64,000 bases of DNA, from the NCBI GenBank assembly GCA_003586005.1, contig NSKI01000005.1, forward strand, positions 1 to 64,000, written 5' to 3'. Made by a program: the position numbers and the translations under genes. Shown in pieces: positions 16,365 through 24,900 of this stretch (position 1 is the first letter of the stretch; each line of letters opens with the position of its first letter). The notes below the pieces were generated by a model. The model was given only the letters and a program-made list of their open reading frames with translations. It searched no databases and was not told where the DNA came from. The stretch comes from Haloplasmatales bacterium 4B (GTDB lineage Bacteria > Bacillota_I > Bacilli_A > Haloplasmatales > Haloplasmataceae).

Positions 16365-17222
16365 TTAATCAAAATTTTCATTTTCATCAGATCGAATTTC
16401 TGGTGTGGGGACATCTATACCAAATTGACCAAATCCATATTTAAACATGTTTAATTGGTCTTTCCAATCATTTGGATCATTTAATGTAACTGCGATAAGA
16501 TTAACACCATTCTTCTTTGCAGCACTTGCTAATGTTCTTCCAGCTGCTCTAGTAAAACCAGTTTTCCCGGCTATTACATAATCAACTTGATTTACTAGTC
16601 GATTTTTATGATTCCAATCATAAGGTACACCAAATGCTGATGATGTTTGATAGTTTTTAGTACCAGCAATAGTCCTAAATGTTTCATTTTCCATGGCATA
16701 ACGCATTAATTTTGCAACTGATGCAGCTGTTGAATAATTTTCATCAGGAACATTTAGACCTGAAGGATTAGTAAATGTTGTATTACTCATACTTAATGTC
16801 TTGGCTTTTTGATTCATCATCTTTACAAAATCATCAACATTTCCGGCTATATATTCAGCAATTGCATAAGCTGAATCATTACCTGATTGTAATATTAACC
16901 CATAAAGTAAGTCTTCTAAAGTTAATCTATCACCAGCTACTAAATTTAAAGAAGATGGGGGCTGATTTGCTGCTTCTTCGCTTATTGTAACCTCCGCATT
17001 TAAATCTCCACTTTCAATTGCAAGTATAGCCGTCATAATTTTAGTTAAACTAGCAATAGGTAATCTTAAATTTGGACTTTTTGAAAACAAAATGTTGCCG
17101 GTATTTCCATTCATTAAAACAGCTGATTTAGCACTGACATCAACTTGTGCATTAACTTTTACTTTTAATAAAATAGAAAACACAAATAATATAGATATTA
17201 TAAGAATTATCTTTTTCTTCAT
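16365..17222 (-). CDS. D-alanyl-D-alanine carboxypeptidase (small PBP)
   Basis: Trims the terminal D-Ala of peptidoglycan stem peptides outside the cell. A signal peptide (residues 1-26, ending VNAQ) precedes the serine active site LPIASLTKIM (SxxK), QSGNDSA (SxN) and IAGKTGFTRAAG (KTG). At 285 residues it ends shortly after the catalytic domain: the C-terminal PBP5 beta domain and amphipathic membrane anchor of DacA/DacF proteins are missing, so it may be released or anchored only by an uncleaved signal. Start 17222 follows AGGTGG. Related to DacA, DacB or DacF; I cannot choose between them. Confidence 0.88.
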   Translation of the reverse strand: MKKKIILIISILFVFSILLKVKVNAQVDVSAKSAVLMNGNTGNILFSKSPNLRLPIASLTKIMTAILAIESGDLNAEVTISEEAANQPPSSLNLVAGDRLTLEDLLYGLILQSGNDSAYAIAEYIAGNVDDFVKMMNQKAKTLSMSNTTFTNPSGLNVPDENYSTAASVAKLMRYAMENETFRTIAGTKNYQTSSAFGVPYDWNHKNRLVNQVDYVIAGKTGFTRAAGRTLASAAKKNGVNLIAVTLNDPNDWKDQLNMFKYGFGQFGIDVPTPEIRSDENENFD

Positions 17223-17333
17223 TTTTACCACCTATTTTTTCGATTTCACTACTATTTTCAACCTAACAGTTTGTTAATATACAGATTATAATTTTCTAAT
17301 TTATTCCTTAAAAATGAAACGTAGGAGAAAAAT

Positions 17334-18515
17334 ATGAAATTTACAGTTGGACTCTTTAATGATTCATATTATCCAATTATGGATGGAGTAGCAAATACAG
17401 TTAGAAATTATGCCTATTGGTATAACAAAAAATACGGGAAAAGTTACGTCATCACACCTAAATTCCCTAAATATATTGATCATGAAGAATTTGAGGTAAT
17501 AAGATATATTTCAACTAATTTACCACTTAGATACCCTTATCGACTAGGTATGCCAATAATCGCCAACCAAACTAAAAAAATGATAAAACAAATAGATTTT
17601 GACATTTTACATGTTCATTGTCCATTTAGCTCTGGAAAGTTAGCTTTAAATTTAGCTAAAGATAAGCATATTCCTGTAATAGCATCATTTCACTCTAAAT
17701 TTTATGAAGATTTTAAACAAATACTAAAAAATGATTTCTTAGCTAAATTGGCATTAAAAAAAGTGATTGCTTTTTATGAAAAAGCAGATTATGTTTGGAC
17801 AGTTAATGACAGTACCACAAAAACATTAAGGGAATATGGATTTAAAGGAAAAATTGAAGTGATGCCTAATGGCACGGATTTTTACAATAATATAAATAAT
17901 CATGAAAACAATGATTTTTTTCATAAAAATTACCAAATTAGCCCAAATGAATTAATTTTCCTTTTTGTAGGTCAACATATATGGCAAAAAAATTTAAAAC
18001 TAATTATTGAATCTCTTAACATCTTAAAAAAGGGAAATTTTAAATTTAAGATGTATTTTATAGGTGAAGGTTATGCAAAAAACGATCTTTCATTAATTGT
18101 AAAAAAGTATAATTTAACAAATCAAGTATTTATTATGGGTAAAATTACTGACAGACAATTATTAAAGCGATTCTTTGCTAGAGCTAACTTGTTTTTATTT
18201 CCTTCTACATATGATACCTCTGGAATTGTAATAAAGGAAGCAGCAATGGTAAAGACACCTTCAATTGTGATAGAAGGAACAAATGCTCAAGAAGGGATAG
18301 TTGATGGTGTAAACGGTTTTACATGTAAAGAAAGTTATAAATCATTTGCGGACAAAATTAAATTAGTCTGCCAAGATAAACAGTTTTTGAAACTTAATGG
18401 TGAAAAAGCTCAAGAAACTCTTGCACTTAGCTGGGAAAGCATTATTGATAAAGTTGCAGATAGGTATGAAGAAATCATTATGAATAGTAATAATTTTAAA
18501 AAAACTTATTATTGA
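17334..18515 (+). CDS. Glycosyltransferase family 4, glycolipid-synthase type
   Basis: A 393-residue GT-B enzyme: N-terminal GLFNDSYYPIMDGVANTVRN, LHVHCPFSSGKLAL and ASFHSKFYEDF, then the nucleotide-sugar domain with EVMPNGTDF, FLFVGQHIWQKNL and the E-x7-E motif region STYDTSGIVIKEAAM. This arrangement is like diacylglycerol glucosyltransferases that make membrane glycolipids, but the substrate is inferred. Sole plus-strand gene in this stretch, with AGGAG before the ATG and a TATAAT at 17287-17292. It and the adjacent PBP gene interrupt the yrrM-yrrK synteny. Confidence 0.8.
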   Translation: MKFTVGLFNDSYYPIMDGVANTVRNYAYWYNKKYGKSYVITPKFPKYIDHEEFEVIRYISTNLPLRYPYRLGMPIIANQTKKMIKQIDFDILHVHCPFSSGKLALNLAKDKHIPVIASFHSKFYEDFKQILKNDFLAKLALKKVIAFYEKADYVWTVNDSTTKTLREYGFKGKIEVMPNGTDFYNNINNHENNDFFHKNYQISPNELIFLFVGQHIWQKNLKLIIESLNILKKGNFKFKMYFIGEGYAKNDLSLIVKKYNLTNQVFIMGKITDRQLLKRFFARANLFLFPSTYDTSGIVIKEAAMVKTPSIVIEGTNAQEGIVDGVNGFTCKESYKSFADKIKLVCQDKQFLKLNGEKAQETLALSWESIIDKVADRYEEIIMNSNNFKKTYY

Positions 18516-18607
18516 CTCTTTATATTTCTATGGTTATCATAACTATTTATTAATTAACTGATTTTGATTAAACTATAAGGTAATTATTTATTTTATTATT
18601 TGCCCTC

Positions 18608-18624
18608 AACAGAACAGTTCTGTT
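18608..18624. repeat. 7-bp inverted repeat in the gap after the glycosyltransferase
   Basis: AACAGAA and TTCTGTT with a CAG centre, 93 bases after the stop. A T-run follows only about 40 bases later. The 263-base gap 18516-18778 otherwise holds only the terminator at 18734-18760. Confidence 0.4.
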
Positions 18625-18733
18625 TGCATTACCATCCCATAAAAACATAGGAATGACATTTTTTTAATCTTTTCTTTTAGTATCTCAACAGTTAATTATT
18701 GTATTCCTCTTAATCTTATTAGATATCCATTAT

Positions 18734-18760
18734 AAAAAAAGACAACGATTAAGTTGTCCC
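18734..18760 (-). terminator. Terminator for the small membrane protein gene
   Basis: GGGACAAC/GTTGTC hairpin followed by seven T on the minus strand. Confidence 0.75.
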
Positions 18761-18778
18761 ATAAAAACTGATTTTATT

Positions 18779-18985
18779 TTATTTATTAAAGTCTATTACT
18801 CTTATTAATAAATTTATACTTAAACCTAAACAACCTATTATGAAAAATGTACAAAATTCTAGCATGGCATTTATATCCTCGGGATAACCATTATATTGTA
18901 ATATTCCCATAAAACCAACAATTAAAAAAAATAAGTAAACGACAGTAGATATTATATAAAGATATAAATTTGTTTTATTTTTCAA
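18779..18985 (-). CDS. Small two-span membrane protein, TTG start
   Basis: 68 residues with two hydrophobic segments (about 8-30 and 42-62) and a short basic C-terminus, LLIRVIDFNK. The start is TTG at 18985, placed 8 bases after AGGAGG. It follows the broken secreted-protein gene by 32 bases and has its own terminator, so the two probably formed an operon. Family and function not recognised. Confidence 0.62.
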   Translation of the reverse strand: MKNKTNLYLYIISTVVYLFFLIVGFMGILQYNGYPEDINAMLEFCTFFIIGCLGLSINLLIRVIDFNK

Positions 18986-19017
18986 AAGTAACTCCTCCTC
19001 TAAAAATTAAAATATAT

Positions 19018-19255
19018 CTATTGTAATGTATCAAAATTAACTTCTATTACTCGTCCATTTCTTCCATCTTTATTATATGTGTCAAAATATTGTGTAAATT
19101 CTTTTCTACTTATATTAATACCAGGTTCATTACCAAGAAGGTTAAATGACAAGCTTCCTTCAAGCCAATCTAACCAATTGTGACTCTACATTGATGTTAT
19201 AAAATATCAAAACTGTAAGTGTAAAAGTAAATAAAAGTATACACTTCTTAAACAT
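19018..19255 (-). pseudogene. Frameshifted small secreted protein
   Basis: ATG 19255 (after GGGGATG) opens a signal peptide MFKKCILLFTFTLTVLIFYN, but the frame stops after about 31 residues at 19163. One base over, the frame stays open to TAG 19018 and reads SHNWLDWLEGSLSFNLLG, then NEPGINISRKEFTQYFDTYN and DGRNGRVIEVNFDTLQ. This looks like one secreted protein of roughly 75-80 residues broken by a single-base indel near 19175-19185. The family is unknown to me. A sequencing error is the alternative explanation. Confidence 0.5.
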
Positions 19256-19641
19256 TATAACATCCCCTTTCAACTTTACAAATACTTTATCAAAAATCCA
19301 TAAAAAAAATGTCGTTTTTTGTTTAAGAAGATAAGAATTAGTAAATTTCGTCATATGCTTCATAAGTATTAGCAATTTATACTTTGTGTTTAAAATTTAA
19401 AAAAGTTGGGAAATGATTTATCTAGTGGTTATTTCACAGTTTTTTTCTATATTTTTATATAGTTACAATTGTGGATGTTAAAATACATAACTTTACTATT
19501 CAGTTAGCCTATTAATTGTGATGAATCATACTATACTTAGCTAAACACGTATGAACACGAAAAAAGGAAGAGTATTAATCTTCCTTTAATCATTGAGAAT
19601 TTTTCAAAATCTTCTTTGAAAGCTCTTTTTTACTATTACAA
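19256..19641. other. 386-base gap upstream of the broken secreted gene
   Basis: Contains the DUF1292-gene terminator (19561-19588). A short run on the minus strand, ANTYEAYDEIY then stop (near 19350-19375), may be another coding remnant. No promoter or RNA that I would defend. Confidence 0.4.
19561..19588 (-). terminator. Terminator of the alaS-ruvX-DUF1292 operon
   Basis: AAAGGAAGA/TCTTCCTTT stem with a 7-base loop, then TTTTTT and CG on the minus strand. Confidence 0.75.
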
Positions 19642-20004
19642 TTAATCTTCAGCATCATGGTTACAGTTACAACCTTCATCATCATGGTCACAGCTACAAC
19701 CTTCGTCATCATCTTCGTCATTAAATTCTTCATCGTCTTCACTAGATACGTAAGTATTAAATACTTCTTCAACCATATCCCATTCTTCATCATTTTCAAT
19801 TGGCTTCAATTCGCCAATTGATCCATCTTCTTGTTCAGAATATGAAGAACATAATACTTCTACATCTTCTTCATCATCTTCTGTCTCAACAGGGATATAA
19901 AACACATATGATTTTTCAAATTCATCAGAATCGAATGTAAATAAAATTTCACATAAAACTTCATTTCCATCTTCATCTACAACAGTTAAATAATTATCAT
20001 CCAT
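19642..20004 (-). CDS. DUF1292 protein (YrzB) with cysteine/histidine tail
   Basis: The first 75 residues match the DUF1292 layout (VVDEDGNEVLCEILFTFDS, SYVFYIPVE, ELKPIENDEEWDMVEEVF) and the gene sits next to ruvX, where B. subtilis has yrzB. After an acidic linker, the protein ends in two tandem units, GCSCDHDDE and GCNCNHDAE, which look like a metal-binding tail. Function of the family is unknown. 120 residues, longer than typical YrzB because of the tail. GAGGTGAG precedes the ATG. Confidence 0.8.
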   Translation of the reverse strand: MDDNYLTVVDEDGNEVLCEILFTFDSDEFEKSYVFYIPVETEDDEEDVEVLCSSYSEQEDGSIGELKPIENDEEWDMVEEVFNTYVSSEDDEEFNDEDDDEGCSCDHDDEGCNCNHDAED

Positions 20005-20020
20005 TTTTTTCTCACCTCAT

Positions 20021-20434
20021 TTAGATACTATTTAGATAGCTTTGTAGAATAACTACTGCTGCCATTTTATCAATAACTTTCTTTCTTTTTTGTCGAGATA
20101 TGTTGGCATTAATTAAAATTTTTTCTGCTTCCTTAGAAGTCATTCTTTCATCCCATAAAATAACTTCAATTTTTAAATAATCCCTTAATTTTTTTGCAAA
20201 TTCTTCACTAATTTTACCTCTAGGTCCAATAGTCCCATTCATATTTTTAGGATAACCCAAAACTATTTTTTCAACTTGATTTTGTTTAACAAGTTCAATT
20301 ATTTTTGAAATAGGTAAATCATAATTATCTTCTGTAAAAACAAAAGTTTCAATACCTTGAGCAGTTATTCCTAATACATCGCTTAATGCGATTCCTAATG
20401 TTTTTGAACCTAAATCTAATCCTAAAATCTTCAT
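20021..20434 (-). CDS. ruvX: RuvX/YqgF-family RNase H-fold protein
   Basis: 137 residues of the YqgF/RuvX family (YrrK in B. subtilis), thought to act as a nuclease in 16S rRNA maturation or as a Holliday junction resolvase. Catalytic acidic residues lie in [17 protein letters not shown] and [17 protein letters not shown], with [14 protein letters not shown] at the C-terminus. It follows alaS directly; the usual yrzL gene between them is absent. Confidence 0.92.
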   Translation of the reverse strand: MKILGLDLGSKTLGIALSDVLGITAQGIETFVFTEDNYDLPISKIIELVKQNQVEKIVLGYPKNMNGTIGPRGKISEEFAKKLRDYLKIEVILWDERMTSKEAEKILINANISRQKRKKVIDKMAAVVILQSYLNSI

Positions 20435-20508
20435 TATTAACTTCCTTTATATATTTACACCATATCTCATAATTATTATACCATTATTTAGGAAAAATAA
20501 ATATCTTT

Positions 20509-23139
20509 TTATTTATTTTTTAAATACTCGGAAATATACTCCATACTATCATTTACTTTCCCTAAGTCTTTTGCCCCTGCTTGAGCGAAATCAGCTCTAC
20601 CGCCACCGTTTCCACCACAGATTTTTGCCAATTCTTTTACAAGGTTACCAGCATGAATTCCTTTGGCTACATAATCTTTAGTAATGCCACACATAAAAGT
20701 AACTTTATCTTGCTCAAGATTAGCTAAAACAACTATCACGTTATCTAATTGTTCTTTAAAATTATCAACCATATTTCTTAGGGAATTAATTTCAATATTC
20801 TTAACCGTTGCAGTTAATACCTTAAAGCCATTTATCTCTTTAACATTTCTTACTAAATCGCTGGCCTCAATATTTGCTAACTTTTGATTTAATCTTTCGA
20901 TTTGTTTTGAAAAGAATCGATTTTCATCTGTCAAACTAATAACTTTATTTACCACATCTTGGTTATTTGTTTTTAACATTCCAGCTATCTTTTCAACAGA
21001 ATCAATGAACGATTGTGTATACTCTACAGCTCTTGCTGAAGTCACAGCTTCAATTCTTCTTATTCCTGCTCCTATTCCTGATTCAGAGACAATTTTAAAT
21101 AAACCAATTTCTGAAGTATCTTTTACATGACAACCACCACATAACTCTGTACTGAAATTTTCAACTTCAACAACCCTAACTACTTCACCATATTTCTCAC
21201 TAAACAGGGCTTCAGCCCCTAATTTTCTTGCTTCTGAAATAGGCATTTCTTGATAAGATACATTAATACTTTCAAAAATACGTTCATTTACTAATCTTTC
21301 TATCTCTTTTAATTGTTTATTAGAAACAGCTTCAAAATGATTAAAATCAAAACGTAATCTTTCACTTGATACATATGAACCTGCTTGAGCAATATGATTA
21401 CCCAAAACCATTTTTAACGATTTATGTAATAAATGTGTTGCAGTATGGTTTCTCGAAATAAAATCACGTGAAAATTTATTAACCTTTAAAATAACTTCAT
21501 CACCAACACTAATTTTCCCAGAAAATACTGTACAAAAATGGAGGTGTTGTTTATTAGGTGCTTTAATAACATCATTAATAACAACTCGAGCGTTTTCATT
21601 AATCATAAAACCTGTATCAGCAATTTGTCCACCTGATGTAGCATAAAATGGTGTTTGATCGAATATTATTTGAACCTCATCGCCCTCTCTAGCGGTACTC
21701 AGTATTTCATTATCATTAATAATAAACAGAATTTTAGTTTTAACCTCTAGATGTTCATAACCAACATATAATGATTCTGTTTTAATATCCATTAAAGTTT
21801 TATTTTGTGATTTCATAGAATCAATTTCTCCTCGAGCATTTCGTGCTCTTTCTCTTTGGGTTTCTAATTCTCTTTTAAATCCACTAACATCTACTTTATA
21901 ACCAGTTTCTTCAGCATATTCGATAGTTAATTCAATTGGGAAACCAAAGGTATCATATAATTTAAACGCTGTAGTTCCATCAATTTCCATTGATTTTGAA
22001 TTTTTTATAACTTCATTTAACATTGCCAGTCCCTCTTGTAGTGTTTCATGAAAACGAACTTCTTCTTTTTCAAGAATTGTTTTTATGTAAGTTACTTTTT
22101 CTATAATTTCTGGATAAAATTCACCCATGATATCACATACAACATCAACTAACTCTTTCATAAATGGTTTAACTAGTCCTAGTTTTCGAGCATGTTTTAC
22201 AGCTCTACGGATTAAGCGTCTTATAACATATCCCCTTCCATCGTTTGCTGGTAGTGCTCCATCTGATATCGCAAAACAACAAGAACGGATATGATCAGCA
22301 ATAACTCGAAAAGCAGTATCATATTCAGGATTACTTAAGTACTTTTTATTTGATAATAATTCAAGTTTATTAATTATAGGCATAAATAAATCTGTATCAT
22401 AATTAGTAGGTACATCTTGAATAACAGAAGCAAGGCGTTCTAAACCCATTCCCGTATCAATATTTTTACTTGGTAGTTCAGGATAATGTGCTCTATCTAA
22501 ATCAGTTTTAGCGTTATATTGTGAAAAGACTAAATTCCAAATTTCTAAATAACGTTCATTTTCTCCACCTGGATATAATTCATCTTTAGGGGTATCAAAT
22601 TCATAATTCTTACCTCTATCATAAAATATTTCTGTATTTGGTCCTGCAGGACCTTCACCAATTTCCCAGAAATTACCTTCAAGCTTAACTATATGTTTTG
22701 GATCCATTCCAACCTTAACCCACAAATCATAAGCTTCTTGGTCTGTAGGATAAATAGTAACATATAATTTATTTTTATCAAATCCATACCAAGCATCACT
22801 TGTTAATAATTCCCATGCATATTCAATTCCTTCACTTTTAAAATAATCACCAATTGAAAAGTTTCCTAACATTTCAAAAAAGGTATGATGTCTTGCAGTT
22901 TTGCCTACATTTTCAATATCATTAGTCCTAATTGATTTTTGTGAATTTGCTATTCTTGGATTTTCTGGAATTAACCTTCCGTCAAAATATTTTTTTAATG
23001 TTGCTACACCAGAATTAATCCACAACAACGTTGGATCATCAACTGGAACTAGTGATTGTGATGGATAAATTAAATGATTTTTTGATTTGAAAAAATCTAA
23101 AAACATTTGTCTAATTTGGGATGTAGTTAATTTTTTCAT
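20509..23139 (-). CDS. alaS: Alanyl-tRNA synthetase
   Basis: Charges tRNA-Ala and clears Ser/Gly mischarging. 876 residues, the full four-domain form: class II catalytic core (LLWINSGVATLKKYFDGR; GMGLERLASV), tRNA-binding middle, editing domain with SRNHTATHLLHKSL and ELCGGCHVKDT (metal ligands), and C-Ala domain ending CGGNGGGRADFAQAGAKD. AGGAGG precedes the ATG. Expression is controlled by the T-box leader immediately upstream. Confidence 0.96.
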   Translation of the reverse strand: MKKLTTSQIRQMFLDFFKSKNHLIYPSQSLVPVDDPTLLWINSGVATLKKYFDGRLIPENPRIANSQKSIRTNDIENVGKTARHHTFFEMLGNFSIGDYFKSEGIEYAWELLTSDAWYGFDKNKLYVTIYPTDQEAYDLWVKVGMDPKHIVKLEGNFWEIGEGPAGPNTEIFYDRGKNYEFDTPKDELYPGGENERYLEIWNLVFSQYNAKTDLDRAHYPELPSKNIDTGMGLERLASVIQDVPTNYDTDLFMPIINKLELLSNKKYLSNPEYDTAFRVIADHIRSCCFAISDGALPANDGRGYVIRRLIRRAVKHARKLGLVKPFMKELVDVVCDIMGEFYPEIIEKVTYIKTILEKEEVRFHETLQEGLAMLNEVIKNSKSMEIDGTTAFKLYDTFGFPIELTIEYAEETGYKVDVSGFKRELETQRERARNARGEIDSMKSQNKTLMDIKTESLYVGYEHLEVKTKILFIINDNEILSTAREGDEVQIIFDQTPFYATSGGQIADTGFMINENARVVINDVIKAPNKQHLHFCTVFSGKISVGDEVILKVNKFSRDFISRNHTATHLLHKSLKMVLGNHIAQAGSYVSSERLRFDFNHFEAVSNKQLKEIERLVNERIFESINVSYQEMPISEARKLGAEALFSEKYGEVVRVVEVENFSTELCGGCHVKDTSEIGLFKIVSESGIGAGIRRIEAVTSARAVEYTQSFIDSVEKIAGMLKTNNQDVVNKVISLTDENRFFSKQIERLNQKLANIEASDLVRNVKEINGFKVLTATVKNIEINSLRNMVDNFKEQLDNVIVVLANLEQDKVTFMCGITKDYVAKGIHAGNLVKELAKICGGNGGGRADFAQAGAKDLGKVNDSMEYISEYLKNK

Positions 23140-23159
23140 TTTGTTTTCCTCCTAGATTA

Positions 23160-23399
23160 TTAAAAAATCCCTTGCAATAACAAAATACATTTTGCTTCGC
23201 AAGGGACGATTTTTTCCGCGGTACCACCCTTATTCTGAAAATTTGATTTCAGCAACTTAAAAAAGTTTTAACGGACTTACCCGGTAGCTTTTCCTACACT
23301 CAAGAGTAGCTTCAATTATTTTTACTAGAATTTCTTCCACCATAGAAATTCCTCTCTGTAAGTAATGAAAATAATTTACTCTTCTCTATCAACGTTTTC
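23160..23399 (-). ncRNA. T-box riboswitch controlling alaS
   Basis: On the minus strand the leader has stem I with GATAGAGAAGAGTA, a specifier loop reading GAA-GCU-A (GCU, alanine, at 23308-23310), and the hallmark GGGTGGTACCGCGG (about 23211-23229). The terminator stem follows: TCCCTTGC pairs with GCAAGGGA (23168-23206) before TTTTTT. Uncharged tRNA-Ala would pair with the specifier and the UGGN bulge, form the antiterminator and allow alaS transcription. Confidence 0.95.
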
Positions 23400-23405
23400 C
23401 ATTTC

Positions 23406-23434
23406 ATTATATTCGATATGCATTAAATTTTCAA
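23406..23434 (-). promoter_or_regulatory. Promoter of the alaS T-box transcript
   Basis: TTGAAA (23429-23434), 17-base spacer, perfect TATAAT (23406-23411). A start near 23399 fits the beginning of the T-box stem I. Confidence 0.8.
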
Positions 23435-23437
23435 TAA

Positions 23438-24541
23438 TTATTGATTATTATTTTGTAAAATCATCTTTTTATTTTTAAATCGCTTAAATCGATAATATAT
23501 CCTGATATATTTTATGATTAACATTATAATTGCCAAAAGCGGAATCGCAAATATCATACCAGCTATACCAAAACACTTCCCAAATATCACAAAAGAAAGT
23601 AAAATCATCAGGGGATGACTATCAATTGACTTACTTTGGATGTATGGAGTAACAATATTGGATTCAATTAATTGTACTACTACTATAACAACTAATGTTA
23701 AAATAGCTAGTTTCCAAGAAATAGTAAGGGCAAAAAATACGGCTGGTATCCCACCTATATAGTTACCGATTATTGGAATAGCATTCGTGTAACCAACAAT
23801 AAAACCAAAAAGCATTGGATATTCTAATCCAACTAAAGAAAACCCAAACCCAGATACTACTGCCATTAAATTCATTACAAGAATCAAACCTCTAAAATAT
23901 GATCCAACTCCATCATCCGCCTCTTTAAAGAATTTATAAATAAATTTATACTTGTGTTTACATAAAAATTTTTTCAACCTTAACTTTATATTATTATAAT
24001 CATATAAGAAGTAATAAGTTATAATTGGTGTTAAGACGATAATATTAAATGACTCAATAACTCCATTCATAAAATTTCTGGAGAAATTAAAATTAATAAT
24101 ATTATTCATTGTCCAATCTCCAATATCATCCATATTAAATCGATACTTATCAGGAATAAAATCAAATCTAACCCATAAATTATCAATAAATTGTACCATC
24201 GATTTATAAATTTGGGGAATTTGCTTTTCTAAATCGCTTATTTGCGCAAAAACAATTGGAATCAAACTAGATATTAAATAAACAAAAATAATAATGAAGG
24301 TAAAAAAAACAAGTAAAACTGATAACACTCTATTAATCCCTTGTTCTTCAATTTTGTCAACAAGTGTGTGTAGTAAAAACGCTATAAAAAAACCTACAAT
24401 AAAAGGAGATAGTAGATAAAATATATAGCTAAAAAAACGATATATTATTGGTAATGCAAGATTACCTAAAACAACGATAATAAATATTGAAAAAATTATT
24501 AATAAGTTATATAAAATTTTATTTCTCTTACTATTTTTCAT
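23438..24541 (-). CDS. AI-2E family transporter (YrrI type)
   Basis: 367 residues with about eight membrane segments and the family motifs FLIAFLLHTLVDKIE-like after span two, GSYFRGLILVMNLMAVVSG, and IVGYTNAIPIIGNYIGGIPA before the last spans (IFGKCFGIAGMIFAIPLLA). AI-2E (PerM) proteins export or exchange varied small solutes or ions; the substrate here cannot be told. It lies between recD2/yrzQ and alaS as in B. subtilis. Confidence 0.85.
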   Translation of the reverse strand: MKNSKRNKILYNLLIIFSIFIIVVLGNLALPIIYRFFSYIFYLLSPFIVGFFIAFLLHTLVDKIEEQGINRVLSVLLVFFTFIIIFVYLISSLIPIVFAQISDLEKQIPQIYKSMVQFIDNLWVRFDFIPDKYRFNMDDIGDWTMNNIINFNFSRNFMNGVIESFNIIVLTPIITYYFLYDYNNIKLRLKKFLCKHKYKFIYKFFKEADDGVGSYFRGLILVMNLMAVVSGFGFSLVGLEYPMLFGFIVGYTNAIPIIGNYIGGIPAVFFALTISWKLAILTLVVIVVVQLIESNIVTPYIQSKSIDSHPLMILLSFVIFGKCFGIAGMIFAIPLLAIIMLIIKYIRIYYRFKRFKNKKMILQNNNQ

Positions 24542-24618
24542 TTAATCACCCATTTTATATACTATTATATGCTCTTTTAATGCTTAATATAAAGGATGTA
24601 GATAAATTTATGCAAATG

Positions 24619-24656
24619 AAAAAACCACACCAAATATTTCATTGGTGTAGTTTTTA
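24619..24656 (-). terminator. Terminator after the YrzQ-like gene
   Basis: AACTACACCAA pairs with TTGGTGTGGTT, followed by TTTT on the minus strand, 5 bases past the stop of the small gene. Confidence 0.8.
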
Positions 24657-24660
24657 TTAA

Positions 24661-24810
24661 CTAAAAGATCTCTCTAATTTTTCTCATTGCTCTAGAATTA
24701 TTTTTCATCATTTTCCGCATTTCTTTTGAAACCATTGGTCTATTTTCAGATATTCTTTGATAAGCAATTGTACCTACTATTCCTAACATAACGTAAGAAA
24801 AAGTTCTCAT
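24661..24810 (-). CDS. Small YrzQ-like protein (DUF3918 type)
   Basis: A 49-residue frame with a short hydrophobic N-terminus (MRTFSYVMLGIVGTIAYQ) and a very basic, methionine-rich helix (SKEMRKMMKNNSRAMRKIR). GAGGTGAT lies just before the ATG and a strong terminator follows. It occupies the yrzQ position between recD2 and the AI-2E gene, and its composition matches that family. Function unknown; probably a membrane-attached basic peptide. Confidence 0.7.
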   Translation of the reverse strand: MRTFSYVMLGIVGTIAYQRISENRPMVSKEMRKMMKNNSRAMRKIREIF

Positions 24811-24900
24811 AATTATCACCTCAGATAGAGAGACCTTGTGCTAATAGCACATTAATAGTCTTAGTTATTTTCTGTAAAAAATAAGGGGGAAATTTTACCA

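Noticed and set aside
19590-19799. Met/Val-rich minus-strand frame
   Set aside because: Alternate frame of the acidic tail of the DUF1292 gene.
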